Assembly: GCF_024346975.1 (NCBI RefSeq)
Contig: NZ_AP024886.1
Location: 62,001-126,000 of the forward strand
Source of the DNA: Vibrio neonatus
GTDB lineage: Bacteria > Pseudomonadota > Gammaproteobacteria > Enterobacterales > Vibrionaceae
Direction of reading: 5' to 3'
Length of the DNA: 64,000 nucleotides
This document shows, piece by piece, positions 24,459-34,070 of the stretch. The notes under the pieces are model-generated. The model worked only from the letters and a program-made list of their open reading frames with translations, did not search any database and was not told the DNA's origin. Within the stretch, counting starts at the first letter, position 1, and every line of letters starts with the position of its first letter. A program made the translations under genes and the position numbers.

Positions 24459-25084
24459 TTTTGCAGTCTAAACTCCAACTTCAAGGTTTGCCCTTTTTGC
24501 GCTGTGGCTTTGCCGTTAACCACCAGCGGTTGATACTTCCAGCGCTGTAATGCACGCATCGCTTCTCGGTCAAAAATACGTTTTGGTTTACTATCAACAA
24601 TCTTAATATCTGTCGGTCGGCCGCGATCATTAATGGTAAAGCTCATCACCACATAACCTTCTATTTTACGGCTCAATGCACGGATGGGATAACGAGGTTC
24701 AATTCGTTGTAATGGCATGACTTGTTGATTTTGTCCAATACTGACCGGACCCGGATTAGCAATCGCCAAACCAGACACTGCGGTATCTACCGTCACTAAA
24801 GGCAAGTCAAATTTTTGCATGGTAAAAGGCGTATCCGATAGCTGGCTTGAGCTACTGGTTTGCATCTCTGGCGGCTTAGTCGGCGTTTGCGGAGGCTCTG
24901 GCAACTGGCGCTGGCGCCTTTGGGCGTGGCTATCTTGCTCTACTTGTAAGATATCAAAACGCACGATTGACTGCTGTTCAGGCAAAGGGCTTTTGCCTAA
25001 ATTGACCAACCAAGTCATAAAGCCAAACACAAAAAATGTCAGTAATAGCGCAATCGGCAAAGCGATAAGTAATCGTTTCATCAA
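24455..25084 (-). CDS. tonB2: TonB2-family energy transducer
   Basis: 209 aa. One N-terminal membrane helix (about 5-28), a Pro-rich periplasmic spacer (LPEPPQTPTKPPE near 62-74), and the C-terminal TonB domain (about 120-209: RIEPRYPIRALSRKIEGYVV, RWKYQPLVVNG). It transmits proton-motive energy from ExbB/ExbD to TonB-dependent outer-membrane receptors. The spacer is short, as in TonB2-type proteins. It follows exbD2 by 6 bp and overlaps the TPR gene. No receptor gene is in the window, so the transported ligand is unknown. Confidence 0.9.
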   Translation of the reverse strand: MMKRLLIALPIALLLTFFVFGFMTWLVNLGKSPLPEQQSIVRFDILQVEQDSHAQRRQRQLPEPPQTPTKPPEMQTSSSSQLSDTPFTMQKFDLPLVTVDTAVSGLAIANPGPVSIGQNQQVMPLQRIEPRYPIRALSRKIEGYVVMSFTINDRGRPTDIKIVDSKPKRIFDREAMRALQRWKYQPLVVNGKATAQKGQTLKLEFRLQK

Positions 25085-25090
25085 CAGTCT

Positions 25091-25495
25091 CTATTTCGCC
25101 ACAGTGGCAAGGGCAATTTTCTCGATACCTGCACCTTTTACGCCGTCCATCACTTCCACCACAGTGCCATTAAAGGCAAATTTATCGGCCTGAATCACCA
25201 CGGATGCATCGGGTTTATCGATAAGTAAGTTCTCTAGCGTTGCTTGCACGCGCTCTATATCGATTAAACGTTTGTCGATATAAACCAAGTTATTGTCGGT
25301 AATTGCGATAAAAATGCCGGCATCTTGCTGACTAGTGGCATTGGCCGCTTGCGGGCGGTTCACTTCCACCCCTGACTCACGCACAAAAGAACTAGTCACA
25401 ATAAAGAAGATCAACATGATAAATACGATGTCTAGCATCGAAGTCATATCCACTTGCGCTTCATCATTGCGCTGGCGACGTCGTCCTAATCTCAT
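25091..25495 (-). CDS. exbD2: ExbD2 biopolymer transport protein
   Basis: 134 aa. Single N-terminal membrane helix with the essential Asp in DMTSMLDIVFIMLIFF (near residue 22), then a periplasmic ExbD/TolR domain. It pairs with ExbB2 to form the proton-driven motor of the TonB2 system. The gene lies 35 bp after exbB2 and 6 bp before tonB2. Confidence 0.92.
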   Translation of the reverse strand: MRLGRRRQRNDEAQVDMTSMLDIVFIMLIFFIVTSSFVRESGVEVNRPQAANATSQQDAGIFIAITDNNLVYIDKRLIDIERVQATLENLLIDKPDASVVIQADKFAFNGTVVEVMDGVKGAGIEKIALATVAK

Positions 25496-25530
25496 TTTAA
25501 TAAACCTTTAAAAACTGGGTTAGCATTTGG

Positions 25531-26088
25531 CTAACCGGTGTGGGTGCGCAACAAGCGTTCTAAATGCAATTGCTTACGCTCTGCAAGCCCACACAATCTG
25601 GAATAAATAAACATGCTCACTAGCGCGGCCACCATGCCCGCCATAGTAGGGATGGTCGCCATTGAGATGCCAGCGGCCATTAAGCGTGGCTCACTATTGC
25701 CTTGCGCGGCCATCACATCAAAGACGGAAATCATGCCGGTCACTGTCCCTAATAATCCAAGCATAGGGAATAAAGAGATCAACACTTTCATCAGCGACAA
25801 TGACTTATTTAAATTAAGTTCTGATTCCGATAGCCAAGCTTCTCGTTGCGACAGAGCAAACCATGAATGGCGGTCACTGCGCTGTTGCCACTTTGAGACC
25901 CACTGCTGTTGATACTTGGGAAACACCCACACAAAGTACATCACCCTATCGAGCACCAACACCCAAAAAAACAGCATCACAAAGGCAAGCCACCATAAAA
26001 CGGGCCCACCTCGAAACATCAACTGCTCAATAGAGCCGTAAATGGGGAGATCCGTTAAGGTAGTCCAAAATGCCAATACGTCGCTCAT
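25531..26088 (-). CDS. exbB2: ExbB2, MotA/TolQ/ExbB proton channel
   Basis: 185 aa with three membrane helices (about 26-48, 105-125, 145-165). The family signature MLGLLGTVTGMISVF and MAAGISMATIPTMAGM is clear. It forms the pentameric channel around ExbD2. Its ATG overlaps the ttpC stop by one base (TAATG), indicating translational coupling. Confidence 0.92.
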   Translation of the reverse strand: MSDVLAFWTTLTDLPIYGSIEQLMFRGGPVLWWLAFVMLFFWVLVLDRVMYFVWVFPKYQQQWVSKWQQRSDRHSWFALSQREAWLSESELNLNKSLSLMKVLISLFPMLGLLGTVTGMISVFDVMAAQGNSEPRLMAAGISMATIPTMAGMVAALVSMFIYSRLCGLAERKQLHLERLLRTHTG

Positions 26089-27467
26089 TACGCACGAACC
26101 TCTTGACTAGCATCTTGCGCGTCAGATTTAGTAAGTTTTCTTAGCTGGGCATGCTCTGCTCTTTGGGCAACTAAGCCCACACCTTGCTTCTCAATGATAT
26201 TGCGAATACCTTCTGACAAGCTAGACAGCATGTTGTGCACCAATAGTAATGGCATAGCCGCAATAAGGCCAAGTACCGTCGTGATCAATGCCATAGAAAT
26301 ACCGCCTGCCATAATACGAGGATCGGCGTTGCCAAATTGAGTGATGGTTTGGAAGGTATCAATCATGCCCGTTACCGTACCCAATAGCCCTAGCATTGGC
26401 GCAATGGCGGCCAATAACTTAACTGTGGAAATGCCTTTTTCTAAGTTTTCTTGCTCATCCATAACCGCTTCCAGCAGACGCAGTTCAAGAGCTTCAATAG
26501 TGGGGCTTTTATCCTCTTGATGGACCAAGATAACGCGACCTAGAGGGTTATTTGAGGTTGGATTATCTGTATGTTTTAGCTGTTTTGAAATCTTCGATTT
26601 AATAGAAATCAAAACAAGTGCGCGGTACAAACCAATAAGCAAACCAATCAATAGCAAACCGATAATGATTTTACCGACAATGCCGCCCTGCTCAATGCGC
26701 TGTAATAAAGTGGGATTGTTGGCAAGTTGCTCGAGTAACGCCCCGCGAGTAGCATCAACGGCAATCATTGGCGTGCCACTGCTAATGTCCATGCTCGACA
26801 GGAGCGGATGCTCAGGCTGAACGCTGTAACTGGTCGCCATCTGCTTAGCGGCATCCCAAGCCAAATAGCCATTTTCATCCGCCAACGCAAATGCGCCCAT
26901 GCGCAGCACTTGTTTTTGGGTAATTTCACCCGCTTGGTTCACATAAGAGATCGTCACCCGTGTTGCCTGCGAGCTAACTTGTATTTGGCGAGCATAAGCG
27001 CGCCACAAACCATACAGCTCATCTTTTGCCGGAATGGATTTCGCATCGATAATGCCAGACACCAAAGCAAGATCGCTCTCTAAGCCAATCGAGGCCACTG
27101 AGCGCTGCTGTTCCATTTGTACATCTTTGGCCGCTTGACGTACCACGCCAAAGATCTCACCTAAACTGCCGGTGGCTAAGGTCAGTTGCTTCTCTTTATC
27201 GGCCAGTGTTTGCTCATTACTTTGGAAAGTATCGCTGAGCGTTTCAATCTCTTTATTAAGTTGAGTGCGCTTGGCTTGCAAGGCTTTTAACTCACGTTTC
27301 AGCTTGGCTTCTGTGGCTGCAAACTCACCTTCTCGCTGCTTATTGGCTTTTTGCTCAGCCGCTTTAGCTTGCGTGGTTTGATTAAGCAGGTTTTGGTTGG
27401 CATAACTTGGCGCCGCGCCCAATAGCATCGCCACGCTCAGTGTCATTATGGCTAGGTAGTGTTTCAT
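26088..27467 (-). CDS. ttpC: TtpC, TonB2-associated MotA/TolQ/ExbB-family protein
   Basis: 459 aa. Signal peptide (about 1-23), a periplasmic coiled-coil region (about 30-110, Lys/Glu/Gln-rich), then a C-terminal ExbB-like membrane domain (about 265-430) with APMLGLLGTVTGMIDTF and MAGGISMALITTVLGLIAA. This is the layout of TtpC, the extra component needed by Vibrio TonB2 systems. It sits between a DUF3450 gene (3-bp gap) and exbB2. Confidence 0.88.
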   Translation of the reverse strand: MKHYLAIMTLSVAMLLGAAPSYANQNLLNQTTQAKAAEQKANKQREGEFAATEAKLKRELKALQAKRTQLNKEIETLSDTFQSNEQTLADKEKQLTLATGSLGEIFGVVRQAAKDVQMEQQRSVASIGLESDLALVSGIIDAKSIPAKDELYGLWRAYARQIQVSSQATRVTISYVNQAGEITQKQVLRMGAFALADENGYLAWDAAKQMATSYSVQPEHPLLSSMDISSGTPMIAVDATRGALLEQLANNPTLLQRIEQGGIVGKIIIGLLLIGLLIGLYRALVLISIKSKISKQLKHTDNPTSNNPLGRVILVHQEDKSPTIEALELRLLEAVMDEQENLEKGISTVKLLAAIAPMLGLLGTVTGMIDTFQTITQFGNADPRIMAGGISMALITTVLGLIAAMPLLLVHNMLSSLSEGIRNIIEKQGVGLVAQRAEHAQLRKLTKSDAQDASQEVRA

Positions 27468-27470
27468 TGA

Positions 27471-28250
27471 TTACTTCTCCTGGCCTTGGGTTAACGATAC
27501 AGGTAATTCAAGCAGCGACGGCGAGGCCTGCTTGGCGGCAATATCAAAGGCTTTATCAATGTCATGTCCGACACTGCTATTTTGCTCAAGCCACACTTTT
27601 TGATTGGCGTCCCATGCCCAATATCTTTGACGATCGTTAGAACGTGCCACCAAAGAGATGCGCCCTAGGTATAACTGCTCAACAATCATGGATTTACCTG
27701 CAAATTGAATCGCGCCTGTATAGGCCCCCATCTTAGTGCCGTAATCCATTTCAATTTGGTAGGCTTCCAAAATACGGCGATATTTTTCTGCGTCACTGAT
27801 GTCTGCTTGCGTCATCATATGTTGCAGGCTAGTTAGTCGCTTCGCGCGCGCTTCTGTTCGGATAGGACGATCATTGGCACTGATGCCTTCAAGGCCCGCC
27901 AACATTTCATACATCAAAGGCACAATGCTCTGGCGCGTATCGTCAATTTTTGAGATTTGAGAATCGTAACTGGCTAACTCTTCGGTTTGGCTAGCAATCA
28001 AACCATTAAGATGCTGATGGTAGACCTCTAGGTTATGCACTTCACGTTTAAGAGCGGCAATGTCAGCTTCTAACTGAATGGCTTGTTGGCTGCTTTTAAG
28101 CACCTTTTTTTGACTGTTTGCCGCACTATTAGTGATTTGAGTCTCAATTTTTTGCGACTTTTGTAATGTGGCCTGCGAAGAGGCGAAAACGAGCGAGCTG
28201 AGCATAGATAAGCCCGCGACGACCAGAATTCGCACTGTATTGTGGTTCAT
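27471..28250 (-). CDS. DUF3450 periplasmic coiled-coil protein, first gene of TonB2 cluster
   Basis: 259 aa from the ATG at 28248-28250 (MNHNTVRILVVAGLSMLSS), preceded by GAGAA; a longer reading upstream adds a polar tail before the signal peptide and is not favoured. Signal peptide about 1-24, then a long coiled coil (about 25-120), then a globular part (YLGRISLVARSND, YWAWDANQKVW). DUF3450 proteins begin Vibrio TonB2 clusters; the function is unknown but the coiled coil matches that of TtpC, so a complex is plausible. Confidence 0.85.
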   Translation of the reverse strand: MNHNTVRILVVAGLSMLSSLVFASSQATLQKSQKIETQITNSAANSQKKVLKSSQQAIQLEADIAALKREVHNLEVYHQHLNGLIASQTEELASYDSQISKIDDTRQSIVPLMYEMLAGLEGISANDRPIRTEARAKRLTSLQHMMTQADISDAEKYRRILEAYQIEMDYGTKMGAYTGAIQFAGKSMIVEQLYLGRISLVARSNDRQRYWAWDANQKVWLEQNSSVGHDIDKAFDIAAKQASPSLLELPVSLTQGQEK

Positions 28251-28731
28251 AAGGTTCTCATTAAATCTTTGATTTAGCTTGCATTGAATACGGAAATACA
28301 CTTTGAGACAAACGCTCAGTACTATTATTTAGTGGAGTTATATAATAATACCTGTCGTACAAACACTTTGATCTCACCCCATTGTTTACGAAAATATGTC
28401 TTCAACTCAGTCTAAAAAGTCAAAATTGTGACACAAACGCAAATGAGAAGCGGTATTGTTTACGATAAGTGGCCGCTATCTTAGAGATTGCCATCATTTG
28501 ATGCAATAGAGATTTCACCTATCTGCTTATTTACACTACAAAATTTTCATATAAAGCCAACAAAACTATTTCTCTAGACCCAAAGTTGTCATCTTTAAGA
28601 TTGTAGATAAATATCATTTTTTCTGTACGAACAAATTACGCTTTTATTAATTCAGTGATTTTCTTGACCCAATCCGTCGAAACAGTGTTTAATTGCGCCC
28701 CTTTCTAAAAAATAGACCTTTGGAGAACATT
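28251..28731 (+). promoter_or_regulatory. Divergent gap with yegD promoter
   Basis: TTGACC at 28664-28669 and TTTAAT at 28688-28693, 18 bp apart, form a good sigma-70 promoter 38 bp before yegD. The TonB2 cluster promoter must lie on the other strand in the same gap. No convincing Fur box was seen. Confidence 0.5.
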
Positions 28732-30084
28732 ATGGCAATCGGCTTTGACTACGGCACAGCAAACTGCTCCGTCGCACACATTATCGATAACCAAGCCGTT
28801 CATATTCCATTGGACAACAATCAGAAATACATTTCATCAACTCTATGTGCACCCACCTCAGAATCCATATCTGAGTACCTGTTTCGTCGCAAAAATATCC
28901 GTCCAATCACCGAGCATGGTGAAGCTATCTTAAAGCGTGCTATCCGTAGCAACCAAGAAGAAGGGATAGACGTGATGGAAGAAGATATCTTGTTTGGTCA
29001 GGCTGCGCTCGACCTCTATTTGCAAGAGCCAAAAGATGTTTACTACATCAAATCACCAAAATCCTTTCTTGGCGCTCGTGGTTTAAAAGAGGTGCAACTC
29101 GCGTTCTTTGAAGATTTGGTGTGCGCCATGATGGAAAACATCAAATCTCAAGCAGAAACTTCACTTGAGCGCTCCATCACCGATACGGTTATCGGGCGTC
29201 CGGTTAACTTTTTGGGGCGAGGCGGAGAAAAATCCAACCAACAGGCTCAAGATATCTTACTGCGCGCCGCAACCCGAGCGGGCTTTAAAAACATTGAGTT
29301 TCAATTTGAACCTGTTGCGGCGGGGCTCGATTACGAAAGCACCTTAACCGAGAACAAAAACGTGTTGGTGGTGGATATCGGCGGCGGTACCACCGACTGT
29401 TCAATGATTCAAATGGGGCCAGATTGGCTCGGCAAAAGCGATCGCACACAAACCCTGCTTGGGCATACGGGTCAACTTGTGGGTGGCAATGATTTGGATA
29501 TCCATATTGCCTATAAACAGTTTATGACTGAGCTAGGTAAAGGTGGACGTAAACTTTCTGGACTTGAACTACCTATCAGTCAGTTTTGGCATTCTATCTT
29601 GATTAACAACGTGCAAGCTCAGCGAGAATTTTACGCCAAAGAGAATCTACCCGTGCTTAAACAATTACAACGTGAAGCGGTTGATCCTGCCAAACTGGCG
29701 CGCATGATTGAAGTCCATCAAGGCGCGCTTGGCTACAGCATTGTCTCTGAGGCAGAAAAAACCAAAATTGCGCTTTCTGAAACCGATAATTATTCAGCGC
29801 AAATCAAACTATTATCCGAAATTATTGAAGTGCCGGTGCTACAGCGCGAAATGGAAGAAGCCATCAAGGTGCCACAAGAGAAAATCACTAAACTGGTGCT
29901 CGAAGCGGTGAATCAATCTCAAATTACCCCTGATGTGGTATTTATGACGGGCGGCTCTGCGCGCTCTACAACTCTGCAAAACGCCGTGAAATCAGTACTA
30001 CCGAATATCCCGATTGTCAGTGGGAACTATTTTGGTTCAGTCACCGCAGGCCTCGCTCGTTGGGCAGATGTTTGCTTTAAATAA
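28732..30084 (+). CDS. yegD: Hsp70-family chaperone-like protein YegD
   Basis: 450 aa, the same length as E. coli YegD. It has an actin/Hsp70 ATPase fold with the phosphate-1 motif IGFDYGTANCSVA at the start, phosphate-2 VVDIGGGTTDCSM near 215, and the adenosine motif VFMTGGSARS near 415. It lacks the substrate-binding domain of DnaK. The start is set by GGAGAACATT before ATG; an in-frame ATG 13 codons upstream has no such signal. Role in E. coli is poorly defined. Confidence 0.92.
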   Translation: MAIGFDYGTANCSVAHIIDNQAVHIPLDNNQKYISSTLCAPTSESISEYLFRRKNIRPITEHGEAILKRAIRSNQEEGIDVMEEDILFGQAALDLYLQEPKDVYYIKSPKSFLGARGLKEVQLAFFEDLVCAMMENIKSQAETSLERSITDTVIGRPVNFLGRGGEKSNQQAQDILLRAATRAGFKNIEFQFEPVAAGLDYESTLTENKNVLVVDIGGGTTDCSMIQMGPDWLGKSDRTQTLLGHTGQLVGGNDLDIHIAYKQFMTELGKGGRKLSGLELPISQFWHSILINNVQAQREFYAKENLPVLKQLQREAVDPAKLARMIEVHQGALGYSIVSEAEKTKIALSETDNYSAQIKLLSEIIEVPVLQREMEEAIKVPQEKITKLVLEAVNQSQITPDVVFMTGGSARSTTLQNAVKSVLPNIPIVSGNYFGSVTAGLARWADVCFK

Positions 30085-30165
30085 AAATAATGTTGTGATT
30101 TTTGCGTGCTTGCTCATTTGAGTCTACGATTATAGCAATTGTGTTCTGCCAGTTCGTATCAGAAT

Positions 30166-30195
30166 AGGATTAGTAGTAACTGATTAGTAGTAACT
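30166..30195 (+). repeat. 14-bp direct duplication
   Basis: GATTAGTAGTAACT occurs twice in tandem in the leader of the small membrane protein gene. Confidence 0.8.
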
Positions 30196-30219
30196 GGACG
30201 GTTGATATTTGAGGGACGT

Positions 30220-30390
30220 ATGAATATAAAGCCAATACAATTTGTTATCTTAGGTGTAATTGTCGGCTTCTCAATGAATGGTTTGTACGATATGGCGCAA
30301 GAAGCACGCTCTACCAGCATGGTACAGCAAAGCGCACAGCAGAAACCAAGTACATTTTCTAACTGTACGGTCGACGCTAAAAATTCATAA
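30220..30390 (+). CDS. Small single-helix membrane protein
   Basis: 56 aa from ATG at 30220 with GAGGG 5 bp before it. Residues 5-25 (PIQFVILGVIVGFSMNGLYD) form one hydrophobic segment, followed by a polar tail rich in Gln and Ser. It has its own hairpin terminator just after the stop, which supports a real gene. Function unknown. Confidence 0.6.
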   Translation: MNIKPIQFVILGVIVGFSMNGLYDMAQEARSTSMVQQSAQQKPSTFSNCTVDAKNS

Positions 30391-30413
30391 GCACGCTGAC
30401 CTAGCGTGCTTTA
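30391..30413. terminator. Hairpin between convergent genes
   Basis: AGCACGCT / AGCGTGCT with a 5-nt loop, few T. It lies between the small membrane protein and the convergent protease gene and may serve both. Confidence 0.6.
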
Positions 30414-30418
30414 TCACA

Positions 30419-31522
30419 TTAACCGCGTTGCTTATTTTGTAGCAGTCGTCGGCCAACTATCAGGGTCAGTAACCAAGCCCAAGATAGCGTCCCACCTGAC
30501 TCTTCTAACAAACTAGAGGTTGAGTCGTCTTCTGGGGTGTAGTTTTCTCGATCAAATTCGGTGACCACGGTTTGCGGCGTTTCTCGCCCAGCTAATACGC
30601 TATCAATCCAATCTCGATACTCTGCAACTTCGGTGTACGCTGATGAATAATCCGCGCTTGGATCGCCGCATTGCGAAGGACCAAAACTGGTAATTCCGAC
30701 TTGAATATACTCACTGCCGTTGTACCAAAACAACGGGCCGCCAGAATCTCCGCCACAGGTGGAATTGCGCAGTTGAGAATCTAGGTCAATATCACCTTGC
30801 AAACACAGCTGTTTATCACTGATATTGGCCGAATCACAAGCTGAGCTAGACAGTATCCTTTGCGTCACCCCTTGCAGGATATTATCGTTATCACTATTTG
30901 AGCGAGTATAACCGTGCCCAATGGAGAGCATTTCGGTGCCCACTACATTATAAGAACTGGCATCGGCTAGTGAAGCTAACTTTGTGTAGTCGGAAGACGA
31001 TACCGGCATCGGCTGTTCCAGCTTGATAATAGCGATGTCATCCGGCCAACTTAAAGTCGCACTATCAATGAAAGTGCTAGGGTAATAAAACTCACTGGCT
31101 CGAATTAAATCCACCTTGGGCAGTAGACCAACCGCGCTTTTGACTTGCTGCTCATTTTGCAGTTGCGGCGCGACCGAGGTATAGGTGTAGTAATAAGAAT
31201 CCCCTTCCACACAGTGCGCGGCTGTTAAAATATGATATTGGTCAAGGATAGTGCCGCCACAGTAGTTTTGATACAGACCTGACGTATCGAGCTGATCAAA
31301 GTACACACTGGTAAACGATGGGTACATTTGTACGGAAATGGGAGTGCCATTCACAATGTAAGTGCTTGCTTCGCCTTCAGTTGAATGCGCGGCAATAGGG
31401 CTCACAGCAAGTGCAGTAGCTATGGATAGTTGAGATAGGGATAATTGAAATAGGGATATTTGAGATATAGATAGGTTCGTTCTAGAGATCCTAGATATAG
31501 CAATTTGCAGTGATTTATACAT
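30419..31522 (-). CDS. Trypsin-like secreted serine protease with GlyGly-CTERM tail
   Basis: 367 aa, S1 family. Catalytic triad: His in LTAAHC (near 98), Asp in DDIAIIKL (near 167), Ser in CGGDSGGP (near 258). The C-terminal tail SGGTLSWAWLLTLIVGRRLL is a GlyGly-CTERM anchor, as in the Vibrio Ves proteases that use type II secretion and rhombosortase. The N-terminus is odd: before the hydrophobic core of the signal peptide there is a repetitive SRISRTNLSISQISLFQLS stretch. The substrate is unknown. Confidence 0.88.
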   Translation of the reverse strand: MYKSLQIAISRISRTNLSISQISLFQLSLSQLSIATALAVSPIAAHSTEGEASTYIVNGTPISVQMYPSFTSVYFDQLDTSGLYQNYCGGTILDQYHILTAAHCVEGDSYYYTYTSVAPQLQNEQQVKSAVGLLPKVDLIRASEFYYPSTFIDSATLSWPDDIAIIKLEQPMPVSSSDYTKLASLADASSYNVVGTEMLSIGHGYTRSNSDNDNILQGVTQRILSSSACDSANISDKQLCLQGDIDLDSQLRNSTCGGDSGGPLFWYNGSEYIQVGITSFGPSQCGDPSADYSSAYTEVAEYRDWIDSVLAGRETPQTVVTEFDRENYTPEDDSTSSLLEESGGTLSWAWLLTLIVGRRLLQNKQRG

Positions 31523-31550
31523 ATACGACTCCGTAAAATAGTGCCCCTAC

Positions 31551-31597
31551 CTAATAGCAATCGCAGTAAATATGGTTCATCCGAGCTGATTAAAATG
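31551..31597. repeat. Diverged relative of the short inverted-repeat element
   Basis: TAATAGCAATCGCAGTAAATATGGTTCATCCGAGCTGATTAAAAT resembles base by base the left end of the elements at 5672 and 20616. No right end was found. Upstream of the protease gene. Confidence 0.35.
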
Positions 31598-31734
31598 TAG
31601 GTCTTGCAAATCAGTCTCACACCAAATAAACATCATCGCAACAAATTTAACAGTTATTCATAAATATAGCGTTGCTCTTGCAGATTTGCACTACAGCTCC
31701 TAAGTTGTTTTACCCCTTTCCTCTTTTTTAAGAT

Positions 31735-31770
31735 CAAAAAAACGCAGCGCCTTACAGCCACTGCGTTTTC
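31735..31770 (-). terminator. Terminator of efpL
   Basis: Minus-strand stem AACGCAG / CTGCGTT followed by TTTTT, about 50 bp after the efpL stop. Confidence 0.85.
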
Positions 31771-31819
31771 GGATTATTAAAGCGAATTCTGCTAAACAGA
31801 AAGTACCTTTAATAGAGAT

Positions 31820-32392
31820 TTATTTGTCAGCACGACCCATAAATGCTTTATCAGAAGTGTTCACGCGAACCTTCTCACCGCCAGCAATGTACTCAGGAAC
31901 CTGAATAATAAGGCCTGTAGTCAATGTTGCAGGCTTAGTACGCGCTGCTGCTGATGCACCTTTGATTGAAGGGTCAGTTTCTACAATTTCCAATTCCACT
32001 ACTGAAGGAAGCTCAAGTGCCACTGGGCTACCGTCAACAAGCAGTACGAACAGACCTTGTGTCTCTTCGTTAACAAATTGCAGTTCTTCTTCAATGCTTT
32101 CTTTATTGAAGCTGTATGGGGTGTAATCTTCGCTGTCCATGAACACATATTCATCGCCATCAACGTATGAGAAAGTCGATGGGTGACGGCTGAAATCAGC
32201 AAGGTTAATGATTTCATCGGCTTTAAAGCTTTCATCGGCTTTAGCACCTGTCGCTACGTCATACATACGCATGCGGTATAGGCTTGCTCCAGCACGACCA
32301 CTTGGCGTTAGTTTGTTAATTTCTTTAACGAAGTACACTTTACCGTTGTGCTCAATCGCAGCACTTTTTTTGATTTCACTTGCCTTAGGCAT
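31820..32392 (-). CDS. efpL: Elongation factor P-like protein EfpL (YeiP)
   Basis: 190 aa, the E. coli YeiP/EfpL length. Three EF-P-type beta domains. The tip loop reads [17 protein letters not shown] (near 27-43), where EF-P has a modified Lys; EfpL types carry Arg here. Further matches include [19 protein letters not shown] and [11 protein letters not shown]. It relieves ribosome stalling at particular peptide motifs. Monocistronic with its own terminator. Confidence 0.93.
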   Translation of the reverse strand: MPKASEIKKSAAIEHNGKVYFVKEINKLTPSGRAGASLYRMRMYDVATGAKADESFKADEIINLADFSRHPSTFSYVDGDEYVFMDSEDYTPYSFNKESIEEELQFVNEETQGLFVLLVDGSPVALELPSVVELEIVETDPSIKGASAAARTKPATLTTGLIIQVPEYIAGGEKVRVNTSDKAFMGRADK

Positions 32393-32531
32393 TGTTATTC
32401 CCTTGTCTCATTTAAGATCTTTCAAGCCAGAGTATACAAGGTCAAAAAGGGTTGATCATCCTCTACGATCAAATTGTCAGAAATAGCGACAAAACCTGAA
32501 CCTTGACGGGTATTGACTGGCTTATAGAACG

Positions 32532-32560
32532 AAAAAACGCTCGAATATCATTCGAGCGTT
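32532..32560 (-). terminator. Terminator of the M42 peptidase gene
   Basis: 11-bp stem AACGCTCGAAT / ATTCGAGCGTT with a 3-nt loop; on the minus strand it runs into TTTTTT. Confidence 0.9.
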
Positions 32561-32611
32561 GATCTATTTATTATCGATGATGAAGCATCACTGATGAAGC
32601 AGCGCTCTCGA

Positions 32612-33832
32612 TTAAAGAGTATCTAATCGGATATGGCTGTTTTTCAGATCATCTTGGCGAATGCCTTTGCCTTCATTCATGCTATTGAAGTGACGAAGTA
32701 GCTCAGTGATCGCTTCGATAGAGGCTAGCAAATCGCCTGTATGCGCAGATTCTGATGAAGTGTGCATATTACGGATAGGATAACCAATAGTGATTGCCGC
32801 GCTGTCTACGCCTGCAAGCGCTGCCGCCATGCCGTCTGTACCCATATCACGGCCAGAGAAGTCTAGTTGGCACGGAATGCCTTTTTCACGACATAGAGCA
32901 TCCATAGTTTGCACTAAGTATTCAGATGATACTGAGCCGCGTCCAATGGTAAAGCCTGCGCCCATTTTCAATGGGTTCATGTTACGACTGCCAATGCCAG
33001 GCGCCGCTTCGTAATCGTGATTAACGTCAGTTGCAATCAGGATGTCAGGTTTTAGCTCGCCCACCACTTGTGTTGAACCAAAGCGACCAATCTCTTCGTG
33101 AGTGGCGATAGTGTAAAGAACGCGAACGTTATCTAGACCTTCTGCCGCTAGAGTGCGCGCAATCTCAGTCACAGAGAAACAGCCTAGACCGTTATCAAGG
33201 TAAGCGCCGTAAAAAGTGTCTGCCGCTACGCCACGTTTGATAGGACGGTCTAGCAAGATTGGGTCACCCACACGCAGACCTAACGCTTCAACTTGCGCTT
33301 TACGTTCTTCACCGTGCATTTGTAGCTCTAGGTAGATAGATTCAGGTTTAATGCCCTGAGTACCGCTACGTTGAGCAGGAGTAGAGAAGTGAATAGCGCC
33401 AAGTGCTTCAACGGTTGCGCCTTTGATCGTTTTGTAAGATCCAACATTTTCAGGATCTTGACAGAACACTTGTACTTCATGACCAATCAGTGTGGTTGGC
33501 AAGAAAGAATCGGTGTTGATCCACACTTTACCATCCGCATCAATTTTACGAACTTGCATGCGGATTTTATCAGCGTGACCCACGATCATAACGCTAGTTA
33601 GATCATCACGACCTGGATGAGAATCGAAAACAATGCTCGCGCTGCCTTTAAATTGATGAACGCCCCAGCCTTGTGGCATGAAAGATTCAAATTCTGGTTT
33701 GATCACGCCGTAGCTCATTGCCGCTTCAAAACCGATTGGTGAAGGAGCAGAAAGCACTTTAGACATGAACTCAAATTGTTGTTGTGGCATAGGCTGTGCC
33801 CATGGCTGACTTTGATTGTTTTCTGTAGTCAT
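32612..33832 (-). CDS. M42-family aminopeptidase (FrvX/glutamyl aminopeptidase type)
   Basis: 406 aa. Dinuclear metallo-aminopeptidase of clan MH. Metal and catalytic residues expected in VGHADKI (near 83), YLDNGLGC (near 213), ATHEEIG (near 248), ATDVNHD (near 270) and NMHTSSE (near 360). It is about 50 residues longer than typical M42 enzymes, mainly at the Gln-rich N-terminus and the C-terminal tail. Cytoplasmic. Single gene. Confidence 0.88.
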   Translation of the reverse strand: MTTENNQSQPWAQPMPQQQFEFMSKVLSAPSPIGFEAAMSYGVIKPEFESFMPQGWGVHQFKGSASIVFDSHPGRDDLTSVMIVGHADKIRMQVRKIDADGKVWINTDSFLPTTLIGHEVQVFCQDPENVGSYKTIKGATVEALGAIHFSTPAQRSGTQGIKPESIYLELQMHGEERKAQVEALGLRVGDPILLDRPIKRGVAADTFYGAYLDNGLGCFSVTEIARTLAAEGLDNVRVLYTIATHEEIGRFGSTQVVGELKPDILIATDVNHDYEAAPGIGSRNMNPLKMGAGFTIGRGSVSSEYLVQTMDALCREKGIPCQLDFSGRDMGTDGMAAALAGVDSAAITIGYPIRNMHTSSESAHTGDLLASIEAITELLRHFNSMNEGKGIRQDDLKNSHIRLDTL

Positions 33833-34070
33833 TGGTCATTCTTCTTTGGATTTACTGATGGCAGCTAAATTAATACCTGACGCCAATGAATTCAAGGGAT
33901 TTACGCATAACTCACGATTTGATAAGCACTGTTATGCTTATAAATGACAATAGGGAATTGTTTGAAATTGGAAATAAACGAGGAGTAGAGCTGAAATATT
34001 AACTCAAAGCGTTCTGGATCACGAAAACGGCTTGAGTCCACATTTTTTACTATCAACTAATAACGATTAA

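Noticed and set aside
28251..28731. Fur box upstream of the TonB2 cluster
   Set aside because: Expected from biology, but no convincing 19-bp GATAAT-type repeat was found.
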